Source: Acetivibrio alkalicellulosi
GTDB taxonomy: Bacteria > Bacillota > Clostridia > Acetivibrionales > Acetivibrionaceae
DNA length: 64,000 nucleotides
Assembly (NCBI GenBank): GCA_008125075.1
Contig: VLTH01000002.1
Coordinates: forward strand, 2,094,777 to 2,158,776
Direction: 5' to 3'
Numbering within the stretch: position 1 is the stretch's first letter; every line of letters starts with the position of its first letter. The notes beneath the pieces were generated by a model. That model did no database searches. It was not told the DNA's origin and worked only from the letters and a program-made list of their open reading frames with translations. Positions 1-9,185 of this stretch are shown piece by piece. Made by a program: the position numbers and the translations under genes.

Positions 1-1890
1 TTATTGTGCTGTTTGTTATTTTAAATCCACTCTCCACTATAAAATCAACTACTCATATTCCAATTTGATGATACTATTTCAAACAATTTTATTGGATTTT
101 CATTTCTTATAAAATTATTAACTGACAGTGCACTTGCAAAATCTATACCTTCCTCTGATTCATTTTTTAGCTCAAGTATATTAAACTTTGAATTACCTGG
201 ACTTGCAAATCTCACTGTCTGTTGCCTAGTACCACTTAATATTACCTTATGATTTCCACCTGCAGCAAAATTGCTAATTGATCCAGATATCTGCCTAAAA
301 TCCCCTTTTACTTCCAGTATGCCTTCTCTCAAATAACTTGAATGTCCATATCTGCTTGCTGTATAAAAACTTCCTCCCACATATACATAATCATTTTCTT
401 TTGTCATAATTATGCATCCCCAACATTCTCCGTATGTTACATCTCCACTTGCATTTGTACTCTCTGTCTGTATCCGGTAGTCTCCTTCTATATATATTTC
501 TCCTCCATTTACATTGAGAACTTCGCTTTGTTGTATCATGTTACCCTTTACTTGTAGCTCTCCTCCTCCTATGTCTATACTACTACTAGTATTTAGTTTG
601 CCATTTACAACTAGCTTTCCACCACCTAAGTTTATATTTCCACTGCTGGTTAGGCTTCCATCTATATCTATTGTATGTCCATTCATATTTATTGTGCTGT
701 TTGTTATTTTAAATCCACTCTCCACTATAAAATCACTACTCATATTCCAATTTGATGATACTATTTCAAACAATTTTATTGGATTTTCATTTCTTATAAA
801 ATTATTAACTGACAGTGCACTTGCAAAATTTATACCTTCCTCTGATTCATTTTTTAGCTCAAGTATATTAAACTTTGAATTACCTGGACTTGCAAATCTC
901 ACTGTCTGTTCCCTAGTGCCACTTAATATTACCTTATGATTTCCACCTGCAGCAAAATTGCTAATTGATCCAGATATCTGCCTAAAATCTCCTTTTATTT
1001 CCATCGTCCCTTCTCTCAAATAACTTGAATGTCCATATCTGCTTGCTGTATAAAAACTTCCTCCCACATATACATAATCATTTTCTTTTGTCATAATTAT
1101 GTATCCCCAACATTCTCCGTATGTTACATCTCCACTTGCATTTGTACTCTCTGTCTGTATCCGGTAGTCTCCTTCTATATATATTTCTCCTCCATTTACA
1201 TTGAGAACTTCGCTTTGTTGTATCATGTTACCCTTTACTTGTAGCTCTCCTCCTCCTATGTCTATATTACTACTAGTATTTAGTTTGCCATTTACAACCA
1301 GATTTCCACCACCTAAGTTTATATTTCCACTACTGATTAGGCTTCCATCTATATCTATTGTATGTCCATTCATATTTATTGTGCTGTTTGTTATTTTAAA
1401 TCCGCTCTCCACTATAAAATCACTACTCATATTCCAATTTGATGACACTATTTCAAATAATTTTATTGGATTTTCATTTCTTATAAAATTATTAACTGAC
1501 AGTGCACTTGCAAAATTTATACCTTCCTCTGATTCATTTTTTAGCTCAAGTATATTAAACTTTGAATTACCTGGACTTGCAAATCTCACTGTCTGTTCCC
1601 TAGTGCCACTTAATATTACCTTATGATTTCCACCTGCAGCAAAATTGCTAATTGATCCAGATATCTGCCTAAAATCTCCTTTTATTTCCATCGTCCCTTC
1701 TCTCAAATAACTTGAATGTCCATATCTACTTGCTGTATAAAAACTTCCTCCCACATATACATAATCATTTTCTTTTGTCATAATTATGTATCCCCAACAT
1801 TCTCCGTATGTTACATCTCCACTTGCATTTGTACTCTCTGTCTGTATCCGGTAGTCTCCTTCTATATATATTTCTCCTCCATTTACATTA
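1..1890 (-). repeat. 687-bp tandem repeat array
   Basis: Three copies of a 687-bp unit lie within the repeat protein: about 1890-1204, 1203-517, and 516-1 (cut by the window edge). The copies differ at only a few positions. The period is an exact multiple of three (229 codons), so copy number can change without breaking the frame. Near-identity suggests recent duplication or continuing homogenisation. Confidence 0.9.
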
Positions 1891-2639
1891 AGAGCTCCAT
1901 TTTGATGTATCAAGTTACCCTTTATTAGAAGCTTATTTCCATTTAAATCTAAAGTCCCCCCATTTAAATACATACTGCCTTCAATAACCATATCCTCATC
2001 TAATGTTAAATTACTATTAATTATAGTAGCTTCATGTGATAATATTGATACTGCTGGTATTTCCAAGGGTTCTAATTTTAGTACAGTTTCTTCTGTTGTA
2101 TCAGGTACTTTTATAGGATCTGTCATTTCTAGTTCTTGTTCTTCAACAGGCATTTCTGTTGGATCTTGTTCTTCAACAGGCATTTCTGTTGGTTCTTGTT
2201 CTTCAACAGCTTGGTCTGTTGACTCATCTTTTTCTAAAAGCTTTATTATTTCTATAGACTCTGGAATTACTTCTCCTATTATATCTTCTAGCTTTACAAT
2301 GTCCGTTGATTCTATAGGTTCTTGTATTTCGTGTTGCATTGGCTCTTGTACCACCACATAATCTTCTGTTAGTTCAGGTAATTCTATAGGCTCCATTATA
2401 TCTATAGCCTCTAAAACTTTTATATCTTCAAGTATTGGCTTTTCTTTTAATTCTAGCTCTTCCATTATATTTGGTACTGATTTTATATCCTCTGTTTGTA
2501 TTGAAAACATTTTTTCCTGAGATATTTTTTCTTGCTCATTTGAATAATTAATAGTATAAGTAAGTGTTTCCAAGGCATGGCCAAAAGTCAACATAATAAC
2601 CAACATAAAAATTAAAACTACCTTCATCTTTTTTTTCAA
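45..2639 (-). CDS. Secreted tandem-repeat beta-rich protein, frameshifted at its 3' end
   Basis: About 864 residues, not assigned to a named family. The best start is a TTG at 2639: GGGGAGG lies 8 nt upstream, and it gives MKKKMKVVLIFMLVIML, a signal peptide. An acidic Pro/Glu-rich region of about 180 residues follows, with three 10-residue repeats (EEQxPTEMPV type). The rest is 229-residue tandem repeats rich in short Gly/Asn/Asp strands (MNGHTIDIDG, GGGELQVKGN, GGEIYIEGDY), which suggests a stacked beta-helix or bactofilin-like fold on the cell surface. The reading frame closes at 45-47 because of a single extra base compared with the two other repeat copies. Without it the frame would continue past the left edge of the window, so the gene is either a broken surface protein, phase variable, or a sequence error. 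Function unknown. Confidence 0.7.
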   Translation of the reverse strand: MKKKMKVVLIFMLVIMLTFGHALETLTYTINYSNEQEKISQEKMFSIQTEDIKSVPNIMEELELKEKPILEDIKVLEAIDIMEPIELPELTEDYVVVQEPMQHEIQEPIESTDIVKLEDIIGEVIPESIEIIKLLEKDESTDQAVEEQEPTEMPVEEQDPTEMPVEEQELEMTDPIKVPDTTEETVLKLEPLEIPAVSILSHEATIINSNLTLDEDMVIEGSMYLNGGTLDLNGNKLLIKGNLIHQNGALNVNGGEIYIEGDYRIQTESTNASGDVTYGECWGYIIMTKENDYVYVGGSFYTASRYGHSSYLREGTMEIKGDFRQISGSISNFAAGGNHKVILSGTREQTVRFASPGNSKFNILELKNESEEGINFASALSVNNFIRNENPIKLFEIVSSNWNMSSDFIVESGFKITNSTINMNGHTIDIDGSLISSGNINLGGGNLVVNGKLNTSSNIDIGGGELQVKGNMIQQSEVLNVNGGEIYIEGDYRIQTESTNASGDVTYGECWGYIIMTKENDYVYVGGSFYTASRYGHSSYLREGTMEIKGDFRQISGSISNFAAGGNHKVILSGTREQTVRFASPGNSKFNILELKNESEEGINFASALSVNNFIRNENPIKLFEIVSSNWNMSSDFIVESGFKITNSTINMNGHTIDIDGSLTSSGNINLGGGKLVVNGKLNTSSSIDIGGGELQVKGNMIQQSEVLNVNGGEIYIEGDYRIQTESTNASGDVTYGECWGCIIMTKENDYVYVGGSFYTASRYGHSSYLREGILEVKGDFRQISGSISNFAAGGNHKVILSGTRQQTVRFASPGNSKFNILELKNESEEGIDFASALSVNNFIRNENPIKLFEIVSSNWNMSS
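2128..2210 (-). repeat. 30-bp short tandem repeat coding a Pro/Glu linker
   Basis: Nearly three 30-bp units encode the decapeptide VEEQ(E/D)PTEMP in the spacer between the signal peptide and the large repeats. It is an in-frame minisatellite, typical of variable-length wall or linker segments. Confidence 0.8.
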
Positions 2640-3085
2640 ATTTAATTCCTCCCCAAAATCAATAAATTTTTCATCCCTAAAAACAACAAAATCATTGTGA
2701 AAACAAAAATTTGTATACACTATATAACATCATTCTAAATTAAATCTTATTATTATCTATTGAGATTTTTAAAGAGAATAGCACAAAATAAATTTTACGA
2801 AATATTAATTATTAGAAACTTGTATTTATATAGTATTTTATTGAACATATTATATCACTTTATAAAATAAAAAAAAAGTACTAAAAGTAACATTTTTTAT
2901 TTTTGTTGGAATATAAATCATCTTCATTAAAATGTACTTTTAATACTTATTAAACTTAAGCACTTATGTCAAACACTTATATCCCAGTGTATGTAACAAA
3001 AGTGAAGAAAATATGCACTCTATCCGTTGCAACTATATAAAGTTAAAGAATACGAGCATTCTGATTAAAATTTCACCCTTTTCCC
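2640..3085. other. Intergenic region with one dispersed-repeat copy
   Basis: No credible open frame. The segment lies between the uvrA stop and the start of the repeat protein and is very AT-rich. Around 2992-3020 it carries a copy of the GTGAAGAA-type dispersed repeat (related to 6041, 16535, 24679, 27173 and 49267). No clear terminator with a U-tract was found for uvrA. Confidence 0.6.
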
Positions 3086-5935
3086 CTATAATACCCTTAG
3101 TTGAGGCATGGGTTGTAAAATTTTCTTAAGAAAACTTCCTGTATATGATCCTTCAACTTTAATTATCTCTTCTGGTGTACCTTGAGCAACTAAATATCCT
3201 CCTTTATTTCCACCTTCAGGACCTAAGTCAACAATGTAATCTGATGTCTTTATAACATCTAAATTATGTTCGATTACTACAACAGAATTACCCCCATCAA
3301 CTAATCTTTGAAGAATATCTATTAACTTGTGTACATCAGCTGTATGAAGTCCAGTTGTTGGTTCATCAAGTATATACATGGTTTTTCCAGTGCTTCTTTT
3401 AGAAAGCTCTGTTGCAAGCTTTACACGTTGTGCTTCTCCTCCTGAAAGAGTTGTTGATGGTTGTCCCACTTTAATATATCCTAGACCTACATCGTGTAAT
3501 GTCTGAAGTTTCCTTTGTATCTTAGGAATATTCTTGAAAAATTCAAGAGCATCTTCAACAGTCATATCAAGTATTTCAGCAATGCTTTTACCCTTATATC
3601 TCACTTCAAGTGTCTCTCTGTTATATCTTTTGCCCTTACATACTTCGCAGGGAACGTAGACATCTGGCAAGAAATGCATTTCGATTTTAATTATTCCATC
3701 TCCTCTGCATGCTTCACAACGGCCACCCTTCACGTTAAAACTAAATCTCCCTGCTTTATATCCTCTAACTTTTGATTCTGTAGTACCAGAAAATATATCT
3801 CTAATAATATCAAATACACCTGTATATGTTCCAGGATTAGACCTTGGTGTACGACCTATAGGAGATTGATCTATATCAATAACCTTGTCTAGATGCTCAA
3901 GACCTTTAATATAATCATGATTTCCTGGTGTCATTTTAGCCTTATTTAATTCATTTGCAAGCTTTTTATAAAGAATCTCATTTACAAAAGAACTTTTACC
4001 TGACCCAGATACTCCTGTTATACAAGTAAATACTCCTAAAGGTATCTTAATGTCAATATTTTTTAAATTGTTTTCTTTAGCCCCAACTACTTCAATCCAT
4101 TTTCCATTTTGCTTACGCCTTTTTTCTGGAATTTCAATATATTTTCTACCACTTAGATATTGACCTGTAACAGAATCCGGACTCTGCTTTATTTCTTCAA
4201 TAGTCCCCTTTGCAACAATTTGTCCACCATGTACTCCTGCTCCTGGACCTAAATCTATAATGTAATCAGATGCATACATTGTATCTTCATCATGTTCTAC
4301 AACTATTAAAGTGTTTCCTAAGTCTCTCATTCTTTTGAGGGTCTTTAAAAGCCTCTCGTTATCCCTTTGGTGGAGTCCAATACTTGGTTCATCTAATATA
4401 TATAACACACCCATAAGACCCGAGCCTATTTGAGTAGCAAGCCTTATCCTTTGAGCTTCACCGCCTGAAAGGGTTCCTGCAGATCTTGATAAAGTAAGAT
4501 AATCTAATCCTACATCAACTAAAAATCCCAATCTCTCATTTATTTCCTTTAAAATCTGATGAGCTATTAATCTATGTCTTTCTGATATATTAATGTTCTC
4601 AAAAAAGTCCTTAACTTCCCCTACTGGTATAGAACATACTTCATGTATATTTTTAGCTCCAACGGTAACTGATAAACTCTCTTTTTTTAATCTGGCACCA
4701 TTACATTCTGAACATGAGTTATTGCTCATAAATGCCTCATAATACTGTTTCATACCATCAGACTGGGTTTCCTTATAACGCCTTTCTAGGCTATTTATTA
4801 CACCTTCAAAGGCGGCCATAAAAGTTCCTTTTCCATATTCCTTCTCATACTTTACAGTTATCTTTTGTCCCTTTGTTCCATAAAGTATAATATCTAAAAT
4901 ATGTGACGGAAGTTCTTCAATTGGAGTTGATACACTGAAATTATAATGCTTTGCTAAAGCATTTATATACATTCTTGCATAACCATCCTCTTTTCCTATA
5001 TTCCATCCACCAACACTTATAGCTCCAGCTTCTAAAGACAGTTTTTTGTTAGGTATCACCATATCAGGGTCAATCTTTAGCAAGGTTCCTAATCCACTGC
5101 AATTAGGACATGCCCCAAAGGGATTGTTAAAGGAAAACATCCTTGGAGCAAGTTCTTCCATACTTATTCCACAATCATTACAGGCAAAATTCTGGCTAAA
5201 AAGAATTTCTTCTTTACCAATTACATCAACAATAAGAATTCCACTACTCAAATTAAGCACAGTTTCTATGGAATCAGCAAGTCTTTTGTGTATATCAGCT
5301 CTTACAACTATCCTGTCTACTACTATTTCAATGTTATGCTTTTTATTTTTGTCAAGGTTAATAGGATCATTTATATCCATAACCTGTCCATCTACTCTGA
5401 TCCTTACGTATCCTCCCTTTTTTATATCTTCTAAAAGTTTGTGATATTCTCCTTTTCTCCCCCTTACTACTGGAGCCAAAAGTTGTATTTTTGTTCCCTC
5501 TTCAAGTTCCATAATGTGGTCAACCATTTGATCTACAGTTTGCTGTGAAATCACCTTACCACATGAAGGACAATGAGGTATTCCTATTCTTGAGTACAAA
5601 AGCCTTAAATAATCATATATTTCTGTTACTGTACCCACTGTAGATCTAGGATTTCTACTGGTAGTTTTCTGATCAATTGATATTGCCGGGGATAATCCTT
5701 CTATATAATCTACGTCAGGTTTCTCCATTTGTCCCAAAAACTGTCTTGCATATGCAGACAAAGACTCAACATAACGTCTTTGTCCTTCAGCATAAATAGT
5801 ATCAAATGCTAACGATGACTTTCCCGAGCCACTAAGTCCGGTAATAACAACTAATTTATCCCTTGGAATTTCAACATTTATGTTTTTAAGATTGTGCTCC
5901 CTTGCACCTTTTATTAAAATTTTGTCCCTTATCAT
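3086..5935 (-). CDS. uvrA: UvrABC excinuclease subunit A
   Basis: 949 residues, the usual UvrA length. UvrA is the dimeric ABC-type ATPase that finds bulky DNA lesions and loads UvrB in nucleotide excision repair. Visible features are two ABC halves, each with a Walker A (GLSGSGKSS near residue 33, GVSGSGKSS near 640), two LSGGEAQR signature motifs, Walker B ILDEPS and [10 protein letters not shown], and CxxC zinc-binding pairs (CPSC, CNDC/CPNC, CEAC/CEVC). The ATG start has a weak AGGTG upstream. A LexA-type box overlaps the -35 about 90 bp upstream. Unusually for this group, uvrB is not adjacent: an opposite-strand block of about 3 kb lies between them. Confidence 0.98.
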   Translation of the reverse strand: MIRDKILIKGAREHNLKNINVEIPRDKLVVITGLSGSGKSSLAFDTIYAEGQRRYVESLSAYARQFLGQMEKPDVDYIEGLSPAISIDQKTTSRNPRSTVGTVTEIYDYLRLLYSRIGIPHCPSCGKVISQQTVDQMVDHIMELEEGTKIQLLAPVVRGRKGEYHKLLEDIKKGGYVRIRVDGQVMDINDPINLDKNKKHNIEIVVDRIVVRADIHKRLADSIETVLNLSSGILIVDVIGKEEILFSQNFACNDCGISMEELAPRMFSFNNPFGACPNCSGLGTLLKIDPDMVIPNKKLSLEAGAISVGGWNIGKEDGYARMYINALAKHYNFSVSTPIEELPSHILDIILYGTKGQKITVKYEKEYGKGTFMAAFEGVINSLERRYKETQSDGMKQYYEAFMSNNSCSECNGARLKKESLSVTVGAKNIHEVCSIPVGEVKDFFENINISERHRLIAHQILKEINERLGFLVDVGLDYLTLSRSAGTLSGGEAQRIRLATQIGSGLMGVLYILDEPSIGLHQRDNERLLKTLKRMRDLGNTLIVVEHDEDTMYASDYIIDLGPGAGVHGGQIVAKGTIEEIKQSPDSVTGQYLSGRKYIEIPEKRRKQNGKWIEVVGAKENNLKNIDIKIPLGVFTCITGVSGSGKSSFVNEILYKKLANELNKAKMTPGNHDYIKGLEHLDKVIDIDQSPIGRTPRSNPGTYTGVFDIIRDIFSGTTESKVRGYKAGRFSFNVKGGRCEACRGDGIIKIEMHFLPDVYVPCEVCKGKRYNRETLEVRYKGKSIAEILDMTVEDALEFFKNIPKIQRKLQTLHDVGLGYIKVGQPSTTLSGGEAQRVKLATELSKRSTGKTMYILDEPTTGLHTADVHKLIDILQRLVDGGNSVVVIEHNLDVIKTSDYIVDLGPEGGNKGGYLVAQGTPEEIIKVEGSYTGSFLKKILQPMPQLRVL

Positions 5936-5999
5936 TTTTACACCTGATTTCTTTAATTTATATTATTTTAATATTTATTTTTTGTATTTACCAAGTAAT

Positions 6000-6038
6000 A
6001 TTATATCAGATATATTTAAAAAATCAAACATAAGTTCG
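6000..6038 (-). promoter_or_regulatory. uvrA promoter with overlapping LexA (SOS) box
   Basis: On the minus strand CGAACTTATGTTTG (6038-6025) fits the Gram-positive LexA consensus CGAAC-N4-GTTyG. It overlaps a -35 TTTGAT (6028-6023) placed exactly 17 bp from a -10 TATAAT (6005-6000). The arrangement predicts LexA repression released by DNA damage. Confidence 0.82.
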
Positions 6039-6040
6039 CT

Positions 6041-6076
6041 TTAAGTGCGTGTAATAAATGTGAAGAAAAATATTCC
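6041..6076 (+). repeat. Dispersed GTGAAGAA repeat copy
   Basis: The segment GTGCGTGTAATAAATG followed by TGAAGAAAAATATTC matches related intergenic copies at about 2992, 16535, 24679, 25628 (inverted), 27173, 27437 (inverted) and 49267. Non-coding. Confidence 0.7.
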
Positions 6077-6127
6077 TACAAACTCAAGGTGCGCAGTTTA
6101 GATCTATGCACACCTACACAAAAAAAA

Positions 6128-6182
6128 TTGACAAATTAAAACTATTATAGTAGTCTTGTAATGTAAACTATCATAGTAGTCT
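6128..6182 (+). promoter_or_regulatory. Candidate promoter with paired palindromic operators
   Basis: TTGACA at 6128-6133 is followed by two direct copies, 26 bp apart, of ACTAT(T/C)ATAGTAGTCT (6141-6156 and 6167-6182). Each copy contains the short palindrome ACTAT-N-ATAGT. This looks like a repressor operator pair on the promoter of the following membrane-protein gene. The cognate regulator is not identified, and the -10 is not clear. Confidence 0.5.
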
Positions 6183-6229
6183 AAGAGTATTTAGGAAATT
6201 TTAAATATTATAATTGTGAGGAAATGTTT

Positions 6230-6922
6230 ATGAGTAAATTTATAAAAATAATATCAATAGTTGGCTTTTTAATTGCTGGTGTAGGTGCGATTATAAAATA
6301 TCTTCACGAATTGGGATATGGTATAAATCTGATTGAAAATTATAATAAACTTGAAAATAGCTTTTCATCTTTTGCTATTACAATACTCAGAACATTAACG
6401 TGGAAAGAGTGGAAAGATTTATATTTATATTTATTTCTTGTTATATGCTTAAATTTAATTCTTCTATTTTTTAAAAAAAACTTAAAGTTTTACACCTTAG
6501 TATCACTTATCATACCAACTTCACTATTTATGTTTTTTATAGTCTTGAGTATTAAATATATTTCAATTTTTCAAATGAGTATAATATCGTTAAGCATAGT
6601 ATATATTTTTATTTATTTATTATTACTCAAAATAAAAGCAAATTGGTATATTGTATCATTAGTAAATTGTTTTTATATTTTTACATATATTAATTGGCTA
6701 GAAATTCTTAATATATCAATATTATTAAGCCCTAGAAATCCTTTCATGTCGTATCACCCTATAGAATTTAAATTTAATGATCCTATAAGATATAATATTG
6801 AGAATAGGTTTAATTTTGGAGCTATTGGTTATTTTGTTTCAAATGCTGGAATAATTGTTGTCATACTGTCAATAGCAGTGCTAATTATTCTCAATAGAAC
6901 TAAAAGAACAAATTCGCCATAG
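6230..6922 (+). CDS. Multi-pass membrane protein of unknown function
   Basis: 230 residues from the ATG at 6230, which has GTGAGGAA 6-8 nt upstream; another ATG 6 nt earlier is too close to that site. About five or six hydrophobic helices are visible, for example IISIVGFLIAGVGAII near the N-terminus, LYLFLVICLNLILLF, a long central pair, and a final VSNAGIIVVILSIAVLIIL. The C-terminus is short and basic. No family is recognised. The gene is the first of the plus-strand insert between uvrA and uvrB and sits just behind the paired palindromes at 6141-6182. A decayed HTH coding fragment overlaps its 3' end in another frame. Confidence 0.6.
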   Translation: MSKFIKIISIVGFLIAGVGAIIKYLHELGYGINLIENYNKLENSFSSFAITILRTLTWKEWKDLYLYLFLVICLNLILLFFKKNLKFYTLVSLIIPTSLFMFFIVLSIKYISIFQMSIISLSIVYIFIYLLLLKIKANWYIVSLVNCFYIFTYINWLEILNISILLSPRNPFMSYHPIEFKFNDPIRYNIENRFNFGAIGYFVSNAGIIVVILSIAVLIILNRTKRTNSP

Positions 6923-7055
6923 GATAAGATTAACACAAAAGCAGTTTGGAGCATGCTTTGGTGTGGGTAGACGAGCTGTTGGGAGGTGGGAGTCAGGAAG
7001 GAGTAAGGTTATCAAGGAGGTATTTGATAAGATGGAGGAATTTAGTTCGTTGTAA
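6894..7055 (+). pseudogene. XRE-type helix-turn-helix fragment
   Basis: Read in a frame different from the preceding gene, this segment encodes about 53 residues including RLTQKQFGACFGVGRRAVGR and WESGRSK. That is a good match to the helix-turn-helix of XRE/HigA-like DNA-binding proteins. There is no plausible start codon or ribosome site, and the frame is closed upstream by a stop. It is best read as the 3' remnant of a lost regulator gene whose 5' part was replaced by the membrane-protein gene. Confidence 0.65.
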
Positions 7056-7280
7056 AAGCAGTGTATATGTTAAATGTCAGTGGTCAAATTAAAATACTTA
7101 ATTTTTGGATAAGGGTAACTAGCAAAGAGTAAATTATAAATCAAAATTCCTCCTAAATTCTGAAATATGAATTCTGAATTTTTTGGTATATAAAGATATG
7201 ATAGTAAAACTAATTTAAAGTTTCTATTAATCATTCATATATTTAAACCGATATATATAAAAATTTAACGAAAGGAGAAG

Positions 7281-7304
7281 TATGATATAATTTTTTATAT
7301 CATA
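7281..7304 (+). promoter_or_regulatory. Perfect hairpin between Shine-Dalgarno and start codon
   Basis: TATGATATAA (7281-7290), loop TTTT, and the exact complement TTATATCATA (7295-7304) sit between the ribosome site AAAGGAG (7271-7277) and the ATG at 7316. Folded, the hairpin would remove 24 nt and leave an effective spacing of about 14 nt. An ATG inside the hairpin would give only a two-codon peptide. Confidence 0.55.
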
Positions 7305-7315
7305 CATAAAGTAAT

Positions 7316-7705
7316 ATGATTATTTATGATAAAGAATTTTGCAGAATTGAGTTTAATAAAGACAAAGGTGTTTTATCTCAGCATTGGAATGGATTTACTG
7401 ATTCAGAAAGTTTTAAAGAAGCTATTATGTTTACGTTAGACTTTTTTCAAAAAGAACCTTCTGCTAAATATCTTATTAGTGATACCCTAAATCAAAAAGC
7501 AGTACGTCCAGAAGATGGTGAGTGGGTGGCAAAAGAAATTAATCCCCTTCTTGTAAAAGCTGGCCTGAAAAAAATGGCTTTTGTTATGCCACAGAATGTA
7601 ATTACTCAAATAGGTGTAAAAAACTTTTCTACAAAAACTGATGCTCCTATGAATATTAATTTTCTAACTACTTTTGAAGATGCACTTAAATGGATTATAA
7701 GTTAA
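7316..7705 (+). CDS. Small STAS/SpoIIAA-like domain protein
   Basis: 129 residues, no signal peptide or membrane helix. The layout IEFNKDKGVLSQHWNGF, a helix, YLISDTLNQ, a helix, KKMAFVMPQN, FLTTFEDALKWI resembles the alternating beta-alpha fold of SpoIIAA-like/STAS proteins and the related small cytosolic family common in Bacteroidetes and Clostridia. This family call is by pattern and is not secure. The gene is 110 bp upstream of a chemoreceptor-like protein in the same direction (from 7816), so it may be a cytosolic partner of that sensor. Its start codon is separated from its ribosome site by a hairpin. Confidence 0.55.
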   Translation: MIIYDKEFCRIEFNKDKGVLSQHWNGFTDSESFKEAIMFTLDFFQKEPSAKYLISDTLNQKAVRPEDGEWVAKEINPLLVKAGLKKMAFVMPQNVITQIGVKNFSTKTDAPMNINFLTTFEDALKWIIS

Positions 7706-7815
7706 TGATGTGAAGAAACTCAATGGGCTATCTATATGTTACATTTTTACTCTTAGATGTTCATAACAAAGAAATCCAACAAACTAATTTAAATCTTATT
7801 ATAAAGAGGATAAAT

Positions 7816-9084
7816 ATGAAATTAAAAAATCTTATAATTATATTGTCAATAATATATTTGTCTGCATTAATTTCTGGTATTTATTCATGTTATAGTGTAA
7901 ATAACAGCTTAGAAATTGCAGGCAAATATAATTTGTTTTTTAAAAACATGTTGATACTGTCATCTGTAATTATTTCAAATTTGATGATTTTTTTTGTAAT
8001 TATTTTTTACTTATTTAAGAGTTACATTAAACCAGTCCGTAAACTAAAAGATGCCACACATCAAATAAGTAACGGTAATTTAAATATAAATTTGAATTTG
8101 AATACAAAAAAAGAAGTTGACCAATTAACATCATATTTTAATGGGATAGTTTCATGTTTTAATGAAGTTATGAACAAAATCAAAGAGATTACTGACTCAA
8201 TACTTAAATATAGTTCTTATTTAAAGAAAAGTTCAACAGACTCCGTCGAGTCTTTTGATGCAATATTTCTTTCACTTCAGGATATTGCAAGAGGTTATGA
8301 GGAACAGGCATATGAATCTGAGAAAACTTCTTATGTAGCAAAAAAACTAGGCAGTGAAATTGAACTAGCTGTAAAAAGATCCTCTGAAGTAGAGCAAATT
8401 ACAAATATTACAAAAGGTTTAAGTGTAAAATCAAAAGATATTGTTGACGTTATGATAAACAATGCTGAAGAAACAAAAAAAATAACTAGTGTATTTTTAG
8501 AAAACACCATTAATTTAAATGAAAATACAAAACAGATTAGGGATATTAATTCTATTATTACTACAATAATTAAAAAGATAAACTTACTTTCGTTAAATGC
8601 TTCTATTGAAGCTGCAAAATTTGGAAATGCCGGGCAAGGCTTTGCATTTATAGCTAGTGATATGAGAAATCTTGCAAATCAATCTAAAAACTCGGCAAAA
8701 TTGATTGAATCTATACTTGATAGCATTCAGATAAAAACTAAATTATCATTAGAAACATCAAATATGGCACATAAAATAGTTGATGAACATATGAGTTCAG
8801 TATATTCGGTTCAAGACCTATTTCAAGAGATTTCTTGTTCTATGGACAGTATTATATCTAAAATAACCGAAATGAATACTAGTATTAAAAAAATAGATGA
8901 TTTCAAGCTGGAAACAATTAATTCCATTACATCAATTGCAGCAGTTACACAAGAAAGTGCTGCAACAAGTCAGGAAATTTGTGCAACTTCAGAAAATCAA
9001 AAAAATGCTGCTACTGAAATAAAAGAATTTGCAGAAAAATTATATACAGTCTGTGAAGAACTTGCAAAAACACTTAACATATAA
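7816..9084 (+). CDS. Methyl-accepting chemotaxis-type transducer with a minimal sensor
   Basis: 422 residues from the ATG at 7816, with AGAGG 7 nt upstream. An in-frame extension starting at 7723 lacks a ribosome site. There are two membrane helices (about residues 4-24 and 45-70) with only about 20 residues between them, so there is almost no extracellular ligand domain. A HAMP domain (KPVRKLKDATHQISNGNLNI) follows, then a coiled-coil signalling domain with the hairpin tip LNASIEAAKFGNAGQGFAFI and ASDMRNLANQS. The tip is recognisable but diverged. No cheA, cheW or flagellar genes lie nearby. The protein may sense the membrane state or a cytosolic partner such as the small STAS-like protein upstream. 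Confidence 0.85.
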   Translation: MKLKNLIIILSIIYLSALISGIYSCYSVNNSLEIAGKYNLFFKNMLILSSVIISNLMIFFVIIFYLFKSYIKPVRKLKDATHQISNGNLNINLNLNTKKEVDQLTSYFNGIVSCFNEVMNKIKEITDSILKYSSYLKKSSTDSVESFDAIFLSLQDIARGYEEQAYESEKTSYVAKKLGSEIELAVKRSSEVEQITNITKGLSVKSKDIVDVMINNAEETKKITSVFLENTINLNENTKQIRDINSIITTIIKKINLLSLNASIEAAKFGNAGQGFAFIASDMRNLANQSKNSAKLIESILDSIQIKTKLSLETSNMAHKIVDEHMSSVYSVQDLFQEISCSMDSIISKITEMNTSIKKIDDFKLETINSITSIAAVTQESAATSQEICATSENQKNAATEIKEFAEKLYTVCEELAKTLNI

Positions 9085-9185
9085 AAATTCATCCAAAGTA
9101 AATATGATGGTCATTGGAACGTAGGAAGGCAAGTTGTATATAGGAGAAAACCTAGTAAACAATAATTTTGAAATTTTTCTTTCAT

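Noticed and set aside
342-1928. Series of plus-strand open frames of 70-141 codons repeating every 687 bp
   Set aside because: They are the antisense shadow of the repeat protein: same period, no ribosome sites, low-complexity Ser/Cys/Phe-rich translation.
7723-7815. Extra N-terminal 31 residues on the chemoreceptor-like protein
   Set aside because: There is no ribosome site at 7723, while AGAGG precedes the ATG at 7816, giving a proper membrane-helix start.
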